Positions 51,405 through 59,726 of a stretch of 64,000 nt of DNA are shown here, one piece after another. The position numbers and the translations under genes are program-made. The notes below the pieces were generated by a model. The model searched no databases, was not told where the DNA came from, and saw only the letters and a list, made by a program, of their open reading frames with translations. How positions within the stretch are numbered: the stretch's first letter is position 1; every line of letters begins with the position of its first letter. The stretch is from Micromonospora sp. CB01531. GTDB lineage: Bacteria; Actinomycetota; Actinomycetes; Mycobacteriales; Micromonosporaceae. Location: positions 62,001 to 126,000 of the forward strand of contig NZ_LWLS01000072.1 in assembly GCF_001905095.1 (NCBI RefSeq). Direction: 5' to 3'.

Positions 51405-52592
51405 TCAGTCGAGCAACTCGGTCACGGTGCCGGCGGCGACCGTACGGCCGCCCTCCCGAACGGCGAAGCCGAGCCCGACATCCATCGCGACCGGCTTGCC
51501 CAGCTCCACCGACAGGTCAACGGTGTCGCCCGGCAGGACCATCGTCACGTCGCCGAGGTCCACCGACCCGACCACGTCGGTGGTGCGGAAGTAGAACTGC
51601 GGCCGGTAGTTGGCGAGGAACGGCGTGTGGCGCCCGCCCTCGGCCGTGGTCAGCGCGTAGAGCCTGGCCCGGAACCGCTGGTGCGGCGTGACACTGCCCG
51701 GCAGCGCCACCACCTGACCCCGCTGCACCTGGTCGCGCTTGACCCCGCGCAGCAGTACGGCGGCGTTGTCCCCGGCCTCGGCAGTCGCCAACGACTTGCC
51801 GAAGGTCTCCAGCCCCGTCGCCACGGTCGGCAGCGTCGGGCCGAGCCCGACCACCTCCACCGGGTCGCCGACCCGCAGGACGCCACGCTCGACCGCGCCG
51901 GTCACCACCGTCCCCCGACCGGAGATCGTCATGACGTTCTCGATCGGCATCAGGAACGGCTCGCCGAGCTCGCGGGGCGGCACCGGGACGTACCGGTCGA
52001 CAGCGTCGAGCAGTTCCACGACGGACGACACCCAGCGCGGGTCGCCCTCGAGAGCCCGCAGCGCCGACACCCGCACGACAGGCACCTCGTCGCCGGGGAA
52101 CCCGTACTCGGACACAAGCTCCCGGACCTCGAGCTCGACCAGGTCGAGCAGTTCCGGGTCCTCGACCGCGTCGGCCTTGTTCATCGCCACCACCAGGTAG
52201 GGCACACCGACCCGCCGAGCGAGCAGCACGTGCTCGCGGGTCTGCGGCATCGCCCCGTCGAGCGCGGACACGACCAGGATCGCGCCGTCGACCTGCGCCG
52301 CCCCCGTGATCATGTTCTTCACGAAGTCGGCATGGCCGGGCATGTCCACGTGGGCGTAGTGCCGGGTCGCGGTCTCGTACTCGACGTGCGCGATGTTGAT
52401 GGTGATCCCGCGCGCCACCTCCTCCGGCGCCCGGTCGATGCCGTCGAAGGACACGAACCGGTTGACGGCGGGGTCGCGGTCGGCGAGGACCTTGGTGATG
52501 GCGGCCGTCAGGGTCGTCTTGCCGTGGTCGACGTGACCCATCGTGCCGATGTTGAGGTGCGGCTTCGCGCGCACGAACTGGCTCTTGGCCAT
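51405..52592 (-). CDS. tuf: Divergent elongation factor Tu, candidate elfamycin-resistant paralogue
   Basis: 395-residue EF-Tu. G1 GHVDHGKT, switch RGITIN, G3 DMPGHADFVKNMITG and G4 NKAD are intact, as are domains 2 and 3, so it should bind GTP and aminoacyl-tRNA. It is clearly not the standard actinobacterial EF-Tu. In E. coli numbering Gln124 is Arg (LLARRVGVPY), Arg230 is Ala (TGAVERG) and Gly275 is Ala (DNAAVLLRG); K56 is Val and C81 is Met. Q124, R230 and G275 are positions where changes give resistance to kirromycin, pulvomycin and GE2270A (recalled from the literature). It stands alone, not in an rps operon. Resistance is inference; a stress-specific EF-Tu3 is the alternative. ATG 52592 follows GGAG. 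Confidence 0.9.
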   Translation of the reverse strand: MAKSQFVRAKPHLNIGTMGHVDHGKTTLTAAITKVLADRDPAVNRFVSFDGIDRAPEEVARGITINIAHVEYETATRHYAHVDMPGHADFVKNMITGAAQVDGAILVVSALDGAMPQTREHVLLARRVGVPYLVVAMNKADAVEDPELLDLVELEVRELVSEYGFPGDEVPVVRVSALRALEGDPRWVSSVVELLDAVDRYVPVPPRELGEPFLMPIENVMTISGRGTVVTGAVERGVLRVGDPVEVVGLGPTLPTVATGLETFGKSLATAEAGDNAAVLLRGVKRDQVQRGQVVALPGSVTPHQRFRARLYALTTAEGGRHTPFLANYRPQFYFRTTDVVGSVDLGDVTMVLPGDTVDLSVELGKPVAMDVGLGFAVREGGRTVAAGTVTELLD

Positions 52593-52598
52593 GATGAA

Positions 52599-52611
52599 CT
52601 CCACACTGGAG
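52599..52611 (-). promoter_or_regulatory. Small hairpin covering the EF-Tu ribosome-binding site
   Basis: Minus strand CTCCA-GTG-TGGAG: a 5-bp perfect stem in which the right arm contains the GGAG ribosome site of the EF-Tu gene, seven bases before the ATG. It could modulate translation initiation. Confidence 0.4.
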
Positions 52612-52714
52612 ACGAACTGGCGGAAGACGAACGCGGGCGGGTGCCACTCCGCGGAACCGCGCCAGAACCGCACGTCACGACGCGCCTCGAAGGGCAGCGC
52701 CGGAGCACCGGGCC

Positions 52715-52751
52715 ACCCTCCTCCGTGGTTCTGCCGCAGCGGGAGGAGGGT
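52715..52751 (-). promoter_or_regulatory. Leader hairpin with GGAGGAGG arm upstream of EF-Tu
   Basis: Perfect 10-bp stem, 5' arm ACCCTCCTCC (52751-52742) and 3' arm GGAGGAGGGT (52724-52715), 17-base loop. Its first base is the last base of the upstream ORF's stop codon, so a ribosome at that stop would cover the 5' arm. No U-tract follows. Confidence 0.6.
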
Positions 52752-52843
52752 CAGCCTCGGGTATCAGCCAGCCATGCGCACACGCCAGCGGCGCCCGGCA
52801 GGTGGAAGCCTGCGGGCCGCACGGAGCCGACGGTGCTGAACAT
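52751..52843 (-). CDS. Candidate leaderless 30-codon upstream ORF (leader peptide)
   Basis: ATG 52843 to TGA 52751, beginning MFSTVGSVRPAGFHLPGAAG. A -10-like TAGCGT (minus strand, 52856-52851) ends seven bases before the ATG, so transcription would begin at the start codon and the ORF would be leaderless, as for actinobacterial uORFs that control antibiotic-resistance genes. The stop overlaps the leader hairpin. No conservation evidence is available here. Confidence 0.4.
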   Translation of the reverse strand: MFSTVGSVRPAGFHLPGAAGVCAWLADTRG

Positions 52844-53142
52844 GGCGATCACGCTAGTCTCGAACGTCGGGTGGAGCGACCGATATTCCCTGCCGGTCGG
52901 GCTGAGACTGCCTGACGCCTGCGACGAGCAGCCCTACCTCGAAATAGGTCACCTCGCTGCCCGTCGAGCCGTTCAGGGATTCGGATGTCACCGCCATCTG
53001 CGGGATCGAGTCGCGGGGTGTGGACCGGCTAGCGGTCCGGGCTCCCGGAAATCCACCTCAGCGCACTGCCCGACCCGCTGCTGGCCGGCCACGGGCCTCT
53101 CGCGTTGGTAGTCTGGCGTGCCGCAGCGAGAAGGGGCGGGCC

Positions 53143-53646
53143 ATGAGCCAGCGCAATCGGGTCTGGATCGCCATGGCCTGCGTCTCGGCCGGCCTCTTGG
53201 TGGTAGGGGCGGTGGGCTGCCTTGGGGCGCTGGTACTGCTGCTGCCGAATGGCCCGAAGCACGCTCGCGAGTATCTGAGCCAGGTGCAGGTCGACCCCGC
53301 GTACCGGCAAATCGGCGAGGGCGGCCAGGGCAACTGCAACTGCAACCTGGAGTACACCTATGTCGGCCCGAGCCAGGTGGAGGCGGCTCGCGTCTTCTCA
53401 GGTCCTGCTCTCACCCTGCAGCCCAGCGATGGATCCATCGCGGCCTGGGATCGGCTCCTCACGGGTGAAGGAGCCAGCGAGGCGAGCGGACATTGCCGGC
53501 TGGGGGTGTACCGGTACCCGCGTGATCGTGAACCGTTTGACGAATGGAATCTCAAGAAGCTGTCGACCGACGAGCGCGCTCTCGTGTCGTCCGGCGATCT
53601 AGTGGTCCTCCGTCTGTACGTGTCCTGCGAGCGCGACTACGGCTGA
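53143..53646 (+). CDS. Hypothetical membrane-anchored protein
   Basis: 167 residues. An N-terminal span (IAMACVSAGLLVVGAVGCLGALVLLL) is followed by an external domain of about 130 residues with a cysteine cluster NCNCNLEY near residue 66 and further Cys in GHCRLG and YVSCERDYG, suggesting disulfides. ATG 53143 follows AGAAGGGG; a longer frame starts at 53020 without a ribosome site. I do not recognise the family. It is flanked by the EF-Tu leader and the convergent sigma-factor gene. Confidence 0.7.
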   Translation: MSQRNRVWIAMACVSAGLLVVGAVGCLGALVLLLPNGPKHAREYLSQVQVDPAYRQIGEGGQGNCNCNLEYTYVGPSQVEAARVFSGPALTLQPSDGSIAAWDRLLTGEGASEASGHCRLGVYRYPRDREPFDEWNLKKLSTDERALVSSGDLVVLRLYVSCERDYG

Positions 53647-53903
53647 CACCAGGGCTTGCCGATGCGACCTGCTGAAGCCACTCTCTGTCGGCAGCATTCA
53701 ACGCGTCGTAGCCGGGCAGCGTGCGCAGCCGGGACGCATGTTCAGACGGCACTGTTCGCGTTCCGGCTGATCGCTGTTGTTGCCGAGCAGCAGCACCGCG
53801 CGCTCGTTGTCCATGTCGACTGGCTGCGACAGCTCTTCAGAGATCATGTGGTCCCGGATACCCGCGACCCGCCTGGCAGAGCGGCCGACGGAGTCTTTCG
53901 GAC

Positions 53904-54842
53904 TCAGCGGCTCACCGCGGTCTCCCGCTCGACACGGGACAGCTTCTCGGGATTGCGCACGGCGTAGAGCCCGGTGATGAGGCCGTCGTCGATGCGCGCC
54001 GCGATGACGGTGTCGATCTCGCCGTTGAGCCGGAGGATCAGCGCCGGGTAGCCGTTGACCTGTGCCGGCCGCAGCGACACCGCGGCGGTGATCCGGCCCC
54101 GCCCGGCGTTCAGCAGACGGGCCACCCGGTCGGCCCCCACGACGGGCTTCAGCACGGCCTGCACGAGTCCGCCACCGTCACCCAGGAGGACGACGTCCGG
54201 CGCGAGGATGTCGAGCAGGTGCTGCAGATCGCCCGTTTCGACTGCCCGCTGGAACGCCTCGAGCGCGTCTCGGGTCTGGGCCGGAGAAACGACCCCGCGT
54301 GGCCGCCGTGCCGCGACGTATGCCCGAGCCCGGTGGGCGATCTGGCGCACCGCGGCCGGGCTCTTGTCGACGGCCGCGGCGATCTCGTCGTAGGCCAGGT
54401 CGAACACCTCGCGCAGCACGAACACCGCCCGCTCGGTCGGCGTGAGCGTCTCCAGCACCAGCAGCATCGCCATCGAGACGCTGTCGGCCAACTCGACATC
54501 CTCGGCCACATCGGGTGCGGTCAGCAGCGGCTCGGGCAACCACGGCCCGACGTAGGATTCTCTGCGGCGGCGGAGCGTACGCAGGCGGCTGAGCGCCTGG
54601 CGGGTGGTGATCTGGACCAGATACGCGCGTTGGTCCCGCACCGTGTCGAGGTCGACGCCGGTCCACCGCAGCCAGGTCTCCTGCAGGACGTCCTCCGCGT
54701 CGGCGGCCGAGCCGAGCATCTCGTAGGCGACGGTGAACAGCAGGTTGCGATGGGTGAGGAAGGCCTCGGTGGCGGAGCCCATGCGGTCGCCACAAGCGAG
54801 CGGGTCGGCTGTGCCCATTGTGTGCCCGCTGCGCTCGCCCAT
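53904..54842 (-). CDS. sigJ: ECF41-family sigma factor (SigJ-like) with SnoaL-type C-terminal domain
   Basis: 312-residue sigma factor. Region 2 (RNLLFTVAYEMLGSAADAEDVLQETWLRW), the ECF41 linker hallmark WLPEPL, and region 4 (TERAVFVLREVFDLAYDEIAAAVDKSPAAVRQ) are followed by a SnoaL-like domain with the ECF41 signatures GDGGG and NPEKL (NPDKL type) at the end. In this group the extension regulates the sigma factor in place of a membrane anti-sigma. ATG 54842 follows AGGAGCAAGG. An ECF41 consensus promoter lies upstream, indicating autoregulation, and a second faces the SDR gene. Confidence 0.95.
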   Translation of the reverse strand: MGERSGHTMGTADPLACGDRMGSATEAFLTHRNLLFTVAYEMLGSAADAEDVLQETWLRWTGVDLDTVRDQRAYLVQITTRQALSRLRTLRRRRESYVGPWLPEPLLTAPDVAEDVELADSVSMAMLLVLETLTPTERAVFVLREVFDLAYDEIAAAVDKSPAAVRQIAHRARAYVAARRPRGVVSPAQTRDALEAFQRAVETGDLQHLLDILAPDVVLLGDGGGLVQAVLKPVVGADRVARLLNAGRGRITAAVSLRPAQVNGYPALILRLNGEIDTVIAARIDDGLITGLYAVRNPEKLSRVERETAVSR

Positions 54843-54883
54843 GCCTTGCTCCTGCCTGTCTGCCTCGACGGTGCCGCCCACGA

Positions 54884-54910
54884 GACGCCGGTCCCCACCG
54901 CTTTGTGACA
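54884..54910 (-). promoter_or_regulatory. ECF41 consensus promoter of the sigma-factor gene
   Basis: Minus strand TGTCACA (54910-54904), exactly 16 bases, CGTC (54887-54884). This is the published ECF41 target TGTCACA-N16-CGTC without mismatch. Confidence 0.85.
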
Positions 54911-54944
54911 CCCACGATCGGTGGCGTGCGTCACGTCGCCGTAC

Positions 54945-54971
54945 TGTCACAGGGATCGGGTCGCCGGCATC
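54945..54971 (+). promoter_or_regulatory. ECF41-type promoter facing the SDR operon
   Basis: TGTCACA (54945-54951), 16 bases, CATC (54968-54971): full -35, one mismatch in the -10. It drives the SDR gene 69 bp downstream. Confidence 0.7.
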
Positions 54972-55039
54972 TCCATGTGCGCAAGGACGCCGCGGGAACG
55001 ATCCGCGCGGCAGGCAACTCCACGAGCAGGAGCTTGGTC

Positions 55040-55807
55040 ATGAACGCGCACACCACAGACCAGAAGATCGCGCTGATCACCGGGGCGAACAAGGGGATCG
55101 GCCGCGCGGCCACGGAGCGGTTCGCCGTGTTGGGCATGACGGTCCTGATCGGCGCCAGGGACGCGCGGCGCGGCGCGGAGGCTGCTGCGGCGCTGCGCGC
55201 GGCAGGCGGAGACGCGCACGCGGTCACCGTGGACGTCACCGATCCGGCCACCGTCCAAGCGGCCGCGAAGCAGGTCGAGGAGGAATTCGGCCACCTCGAC
55301 GTACTGATCAACAACGCCGGCATCACCGGCTCCGGGCAGGTCTCGCCCGAAGACGCCCACGATCAGGTCCCAAGCTCCGTCGACCTGGACATGGTCCGGG
55401 CGGTGTTCGAGACCAACGTCTTCGGGGTGATCGCGGTGACCAACGCCATGCTCCCGCTGCTGCGGCGGTCACCGGCGCCACGCATCGTCAATGTCAGTAG
55501 TGCCGCCGGGTCGCTGACCCTCGCCAGCGACCCGGCCGGCCCCCTGGCGGCGCTGCTGCCGTCGGCCGCGTACACGCCGTCCAAGGCCGCGCTGAACGCG
55601 TTGACCGTGCAGTACGCCAACGAGCTGCGCAAGGACGGCTTCCTCGTGAACGCCGCGGACCCCGGCTACGTCGACACGGAAATCAACAACCACAACGGCT
55701 ACCTCACGCCCGCGCAGGGCGCCGCGGTCGTGGTGCGCCTGGCCACGCTCGGCACGGAGGGACCGACCGGCGGATTCTTCAGCGAGGACGGCCCGATGCC
55801 GTGGTAG
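55040..55807 (+). CDS. Short-chain dehydrogenase/reductase, ECF41 target
   Basis: 255-residue classical SDR. Cofactor motif TGANKGIG (about residue 15), NNAG (about 92), catalytic Ser in NVSSAAGS, Tyr-x-x-x-Lys in SAAYTPSKAAL and DPGYVDTEIN. ATG 55040 follows AGGAGC. Oxidoreductases beside ECF41 genes are their established usual targets, consistent with the TGTCACA promoter upstream. NADPH preference is likely from the Arg after the first strand. The physiological substrate is unknown. Confidence 0.95.
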   Translation: MNAHTTDQKIALITGANKGIGRAATERFAVLGMTVLIGARDARRGAEAAAALRAAGGDAHAVTVDVTDPATVQAAAKQVEEEFGHLDVLINNAGITGSGQVSPEDAHDQVPSSVDLDMVRAVFETNVFGVIAVTNAMLPLLRRSPAPRIVNVSSAAGSLTLASDPAGPLAALLPSAAYTPSKAALNALTVQYANELRKDGFLVNAADPGYVDTEINNHNGYLTPAQGAAVVVRLATLGTEGPTGGFFSEDGPMPW

Positions 55808-55867
55808 AGCGGCCTGGACTGTTGGCCGCTGTCGCCGTGACCTGTTCGATATGACAAGGAGGAACCA

Positions 55868-56317
55868 GTGAGTGACTTTCAGACCATCGCGGATCGCGTC
55901 GAGATCGAGGCGCTGCGCGGGGAGTTCACCGACGCGGTGATGATGCGCGACTACGACCGGCTTGCGTCGCTGTTCACCCCGGACGGCGCGCTGCGGATGC
56001 CCAACATCCCGGCCGAGCTTCTCGGCCAGGAGGAGATCCGCTCCTGGGGCGAGCGGGTGCCGAATTTTGTGGACTTCCTGGTGCAGAACACGCACCCGGG
56101 CACGATCGCTCTTGACGGCGACACCGCGTCCGGCCGCGCGTACATGTCGGAGCTCGGGCGTACCCGCGACGGCCGTCAGGGGCTGAACTATGCCATCTAC
56201 CACGACCGCTACCAGCGCACCGGTGACGGTTGGAGGTTCACCGAGCGCGTCTATGAGGTCCGCTACGAGGACAGCACACCGCTGGCGGGCTCGCCGCCGC
56301 GCCGGGCCGCCCGCTGA
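55868..56317 (+). CDS. SnoaL-like/nuclear transport factor 2-fold protein
   Basis: 149-residue cone-fold protein: EIEALRGEFTDAVMMRDYDRLASLFTPDGALRMP at the N-terminus and HDRYQRTGDGWRFTERVYEVRY at the C-terminus are typical of SnoaL_4. The GTG start at 55868 follows AAGGAGG. It lies 60 bp after the SDR gene on the same strand, so it is probably in the ECF41-driven unit, and it resembles in fold the C-terminal domain of that sigma factor. Ring-cyclase, dehydratase or ligand-binding roles are all possible. Confidence 0.88.
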   Translation: MSDFQTIADRVEIEALRGEFTDAVMMRDYDRLASLFTPDGALRMPNIPAELLGQEEIRSWGERVPNFVDFLVQNTHPGTIALDGDTASGRAYMSELGRTRDGRQGLNYAIYHDRYQRTGDGWRFTERVYEVRYEDSTPLAGSPPRRAAR

Positions 56318-56592
56318 CCCGGCGTGGCGAGTCGCCACCACGTCGACCGCCTCGGCAACGCGTCAAGCCGCTACCCGTCCGGTCGGACATCGATGCGACG
56401 ACGCGTGCAAGATCCCGTTCGGCCAGAAGTTCCGACTTGTTCAGGCCTGGCTTGCCGGGCAGCCACCCGGTGGCCGATGTTCCGCTGCCGTTGGGTCACT
56501 GCTTCCCTGGCATCCCACCGGGACGTCACCAAGATCCCAGAGCGTCGGCACCTGCGTACACCTGCGCATTCCTGGTGCCCCCTCTGTCAAGG

Positions 56593-58107
56593 ATGCTCAC
56601 CTTGTCCCACCACGAAGACGACCGTTCCGCCATCTCCGGGCCGAGCCGGCGCCAGTTCCTGATCCTGTCGGGAGCGGTCGCCGCGGCGACCTCGATCGGC
56701 GCTGCCATCCCCACCGCCGCCAGCGCCGCCCTCGGCGGCGGTATCGGCAACCTGCCCGGCTACCCCTTCACCCTCGGTGTGGCCTCCGGCGACCCATTGG
56801 CCGACTCGGTCATCCTGTGGACCCGTCTCGCCCCGGAGCCGCTGGCCGTCGGCTCCGGCATGCCGCCGAAGAACGTCCCGGTCCACTGGCAGGTCGCCCA
56901 CGACGAGGCGTTCACCCAGATCGTCCGCGAGGGCGAGGTGTTCGCTCTGCCGGAGTACAACCACAGCGTCCGTGTCGACGTTCGGGGACTCGCGCCCGAC
57001 CGCTGGTACTTCTACCGGTTCCGGTGCGGGCCGGAGCTGAGCCCGGTCGGCCGTACGCGGACCCTGCCAGCCGCCGGTGCGCAGGTCAACTCCTTCACCA
57101 TCAGTCACGCGTCCTGTCAGACCTGGCAGACCGGCTACTTCACGGCGTACCGGTACATGGCACAGGACGACATCGACCTCGTCCTGCACCTCGGCGACTA
57201 CATCTACGAGGGCGCGATCACCGCGGCCGCGCCCCGCGGCGGAACCTTCGTGCCCGATGAGGTGCGTGCCGCCACGAACACGGTGGACCAGTACCGGCTG
57301 CGCTACTCCCTGTATAAATTGGACCCTGACCTGCAGGCGGCGCATGCCGCGTTCCCGTGGGCGATCACCCGGGACGACCACGAGGTCACCAACGACTACG
57401 CCGGCGGCATCGACCGCGGGCAGAAGCAGCTCGCTCGACGCGCCGCCGGCTACCAGGCGTGGTGGGAAAACACCCCCACGCGTTGCGCTCCGCCCGTCGG
57501 CCCCGACCAGCGGATCTACCGCCGGTTCACCATCGGTAGCCTCGCGCAGCTAGACCTCCTGGACAGCCGTCAGTACCGCATCGGCGACAACGACCCGCTG
57601 GTCTCCAAGCTCGGCGACGAGCAGGAGGCGTGGCTGATCGACGGCATCAACTCGACCGGCGCGACGTGGCACGTGTTCGCGCAGGGCCAGCAGCTCGGCG
57701 GCGTCAACCAGGACAGCCCCACCCGGAACCGGGTCTACCGCGCGTACCACGACCGTCAGGTGTACCCAGTCATCTTCTCCGGGGACCTGCACTGGGCGCT
57801 CGTCCAGGATTCGCTGCTCGCGGTTCCGGATCCCACCAGCGCGATCGTGGGCACGGAGTTCATCGTCACGTCGATCACCTCGACCGGCGACGGCCCCGGC
57901 GACCAGGCCACGAAGGACAACTGGCTCAAGCGTCCGTGGATTCGTTACGTCGACGGCTACCGCGGCTTCATCCGCACCACGTTCACCCCGACCGGCGCGA
58001 CGGCGACCCTGCGGAACGTCAAGTTCGTCACCCGGCCGGACGCCCCGACCTGGGACGCGCAGCGGTTCTACATCGAGGCCGGCCGTCCGGGCGTGACGCT
58101 GGTCTAG
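56593..58107 (+). CDS. phoD: Tat-exported PhoD-type alkaline phosphatase
   Basis: 504-residue phosphodiesterase/monoesterase. A twin-arginine signal SRRQFLILSGAVAAATSIGAA precedes a fibronectin-like PhoD N-domain (FTLGVASGDPLADSVILWTRL) and the metallophosphatase core: SHASCQTWQ, HLGDYIYEG, TRDDHEVTND, and FSGDLHWALVQD, together holding the Fe/Ca ligands. Start is ATG 56593, or TTG 56602, which has AAGGA at good spacing. Enzymes of this type release phosphate from organic esters or teichoic acids outside the cell. No Pho box was recognised upstream. A terminator follows at 58179-58216. Confidence 0.93.
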   Translation: MLTLSHHEDDRSAISGPSRRQFLILSGAVAAATSIGAAIPTAASAALGGGIGNLPGYPFTLGVASGDPLADSVILWTRLAPEPLAVGSGMPPKNVPVHWQVAHDEAFTQIVREGEVFALPEYNHSVRVDVRGLAPDRWYFYRFRCGPELSPVGRTRTLPAAGAQVNSFTISHASCQTWQTGYFTAYRYMAQDDIDLVLHLGDYIYEGAITAAAPRGGTFVPDEVRAATNTVDQYRLRYSLYKLDPDLQAAHAAFPWAITRDDHEVTNDYAGGIDRGQKQLARRAAGYQAWWENTPTRCAPPVGPDQRIYRRFTIGSLAQLDLLDSRQYRIGDNDPLVSKLGDEQEAWLIDGINSTGATWHVFAQGQQLGGVNQDSPTRNRVYRAYHDRQVYPVIFSGDLHWALVQDSLLAVPDPTSAIVGTEFIVTSITSTGDGPGDQATKDNWLKRPWIRYVDGYRGFIRTTFTPTGATATLRNVKFVTRPDAPTWDAQRFYIEAGRPGVTLV

Positions 58108-58178
58108 GCCGCCTACCAACGTCGGCGCAGCCGCCCGTCCACGGCGCGCCTGGCCGGACAGCACCGGACGGCACAAGA

Positions 58179-58216
58179 TCGGCCCCCGGCCCTGGTCCAG
58201 CAGCGTGGGGGGCCGA
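58179..58216 (+). terminator. Terminator after phoD
   Basis: Perfect 9-bp stem TCGGCCCCC (58179-58187) with GGGGGCCGA (58208-58216), 20-base loop, 72 bp beyond the stop codon. Confidence 0.7.
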
Positions 58217-58371
58217 CTTCGTGAGCGCCGGTGGTGTCCGGCGGTCCCCGTGCAACACGGCCGCCACGACCAGCAACGACACGGCGTTTCGGTGCGGCCG
58301 CGGCTTCCGTGCGGCTCGGCGGCCCGGCCGGATACGGTGGCAGGCGTGACCGAGGCGGTGCGGGTGTCGGC

Positions 58372-59136
58372 GTGGTACAGCTGACCTGGTGCGGGCACAG
58401 CACCGTATGGATCGAGGACTCGGGAACCCGGCTGCTGACCGACCCGCTGCTGCGTGACCGGCTCGCCCATCTGCGCCGCCGACGCGGGCCCACTCCGCGA
58501 CTACCGTCCGCCCCGGACGCCGTACTCGTGTCGCACCTGCACGCCGACCACCTGGACTTCGCGTCGCTGCGCCGGCTGCCCGAGCACACCGCGCTCGTGG
58601 TGCCGGCGGGCGCCGCCCGGCTGGTCCGGCGGGCGCTCGGCGCGGCGGCCGCCGGGCGCTGCACGGAACTCGCGGTCGGTGACCGGCTCACGATCGGCGG
58701 CGTCGGCGTCGCCGCCGTCCCCGCCGCCCACCACGCCGGCCGTGGTCCGTGGTCCCGGCACCGGGCAGCCGCCGTCGGTTACCTGATCGAAGGCCGCGCG
58801 CGAACCTGGTTCGCCGGGGACACGGCGCTCTTCGACGAGATGGCCCACCTCGGGCCCCTCGACCTCGCGCTGATCCCGGTCGGTGGTTGGGGACCGACGC
58901 TCGGCCCCGGCCACCTCGACCCGACGGGGGCCGCCGAAGCGGTACGGCGCACGGCACCGGCGTGGGCGGTACCCATCCACTTCGGCACCTTCTGGCCGGT
59001 TGGTTGCGACCGGATCCGGCCGGACCGGTTCGCTCGGCCTGGCGACGACTTCGCTCGCCAGGTCGAGATGGTCTCGCCCGCCACCAAGGTGCGCGTGCTG
59101 CGGCCGGGCGAGTCGTTCAGTGCGGACCCAGCGTGA
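58372..59136 (+). CDS. MBL-fold metal-dependent hydrolase
   Basis: 254-residue metallo-beta-lactamase-fold protein. Metal motif SHLHADHLD (H-x-H-x-D-H), AAHHAG, FAGDTALFD and the late PIHFGTFWPV supply the ligands. It resembles the UlaG/NAPE-PLD-like group acting on phosphodiesters or lactones. The GTG at 58372 gives VVQLTWCGHST, the usual beginning; longer frames are low-complexity. It overlaps the DedA gene by GTGA, so the hydrolase and a membrane lipid-transporter-type protein are made together, which hints at a lipid-related substrate. Confidence 0.88.
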   Translation: MVQLTWCGHSTVWIEDSGTRLLTDPLLRDRLAHLRRRRGPTPRLPSAPDAVLVSHLHADHLDFASLRRLPEHTALVVPAGAARLVRRALGAAAAGRCTELAVGDRLTIGGVGVAAVPAAHHAGRGPWSRHRAAAVGYLIEGRARTWFAGDTALFDEMAHLGPLDLALIPVGGWGPTLGPGHLDPTGAAEAVRRTAPAWAVPIHFGTFWPVGCDRIRPDRFARPGDDFARQVEMVSPATKVRVLRPGESFSADPA

Positions 59137-59711
59137 CGGCCACACTCGGCGCGCTGGGCTCGCTGATCCTGGTGGTGCTGTTCGGCTCCGTGGTCCCGGT
59201 GGTGCCGACCGGCGCGGCGGTCAGCGGCGCCGCGGCACTCGCCGCCCACCAGCAGCCGGTGACCGTGGTCCTGGTCGTGATCGCCGGCGCTGTCGGCGCG
59301 TACGTCGGCGACCTCGCGACGTACGGCATGCTCGGCTGGGGTGGCGAGTGGGTCGCCCGGTGGCTACCCGGCCTGCGCGGACGGCAGCGGGTCGGCGAGG
59401 TCTCGGCCCGCGTGCGCGAGGGCCACGTCTCGACGCTGCTGGTGTCCCGGCTCATCCCTGGCGGCCGGATCCCGGTGCTGCTGGCCGCAGCCGTGGCAGG
59501 GCTGGCCTGGCGGCGTTTCGCCGTCGCCAACGCGCCGGCTAGCCTGCTGTGGGCGGTGCTCTACGCCTCGATCGGGGTCCTCGGCCGGGCGGTCTTCCCG
59601 CAGCCGTGGCAGAGCGTCGTCGCCGCGGTCCTGCTCGTCGTGCTGGTCACCCAGGCGCTGAGTTGGCTCAGCCGGCGCCGGCGACCCCCGGACGATCCGT
59701 TGACCCCGTAG
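59133..59711 (+). CDS. DedA-family membrane protein
   Basis: 192-residue DedA homologue: VVPVVPTGAAVS, GAYVGDLATYGMLGWGG, SRLIPGGRIPVLLAAAVAGLAWRRF, with four to five spans. It has PTGAAV in place of the usual PGE glutamate region, so it is divergent within the family. Its GTG overlaps the MBL-hydrolase stop. Only 15 bp separate it from the convergent phosphodiesterase gene. Confidence 0.82.
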   Translation: MTATLGALGSLILVVLFGSVVPVVPTGAAVSGAAALAAHQQPVTVVLVVIAGAVGAYVGDLATYGMLGWGGEWVARWLPGLRGRQRVGEVSARVREGHVSTLLVSRLIPGGRIPVLLAAAVAGLAWRRFAVANAPASLLWAVLYASIGVLGRAVFPQPWQSVVAAVLLVVLVTQALSWLSRRRRPPDDPLTP

Positions 59712-59726
59712 GCCGCTTCGCCCGCG

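Noticed and set aside
48900..53000. EF-Tu as self-resistance gene of an elfamycin biosynthetic cluster in this window
   Set aside because: No polyketide synthase, NRPS or RiPP precursor/maturation genes are present in the 64 kb.
53698..53847. 49-codon minus-strand ORF with a Cys-rich end beside sigJ
   Set aside because: No ribosome site or -10 seen, no recognisable pattern; could be chance in this GC-rich interval.
56318..56592. Pho box before phoD
   Set aside because: No pair of 11-bp GTTCACC-like direct repeats could be found.
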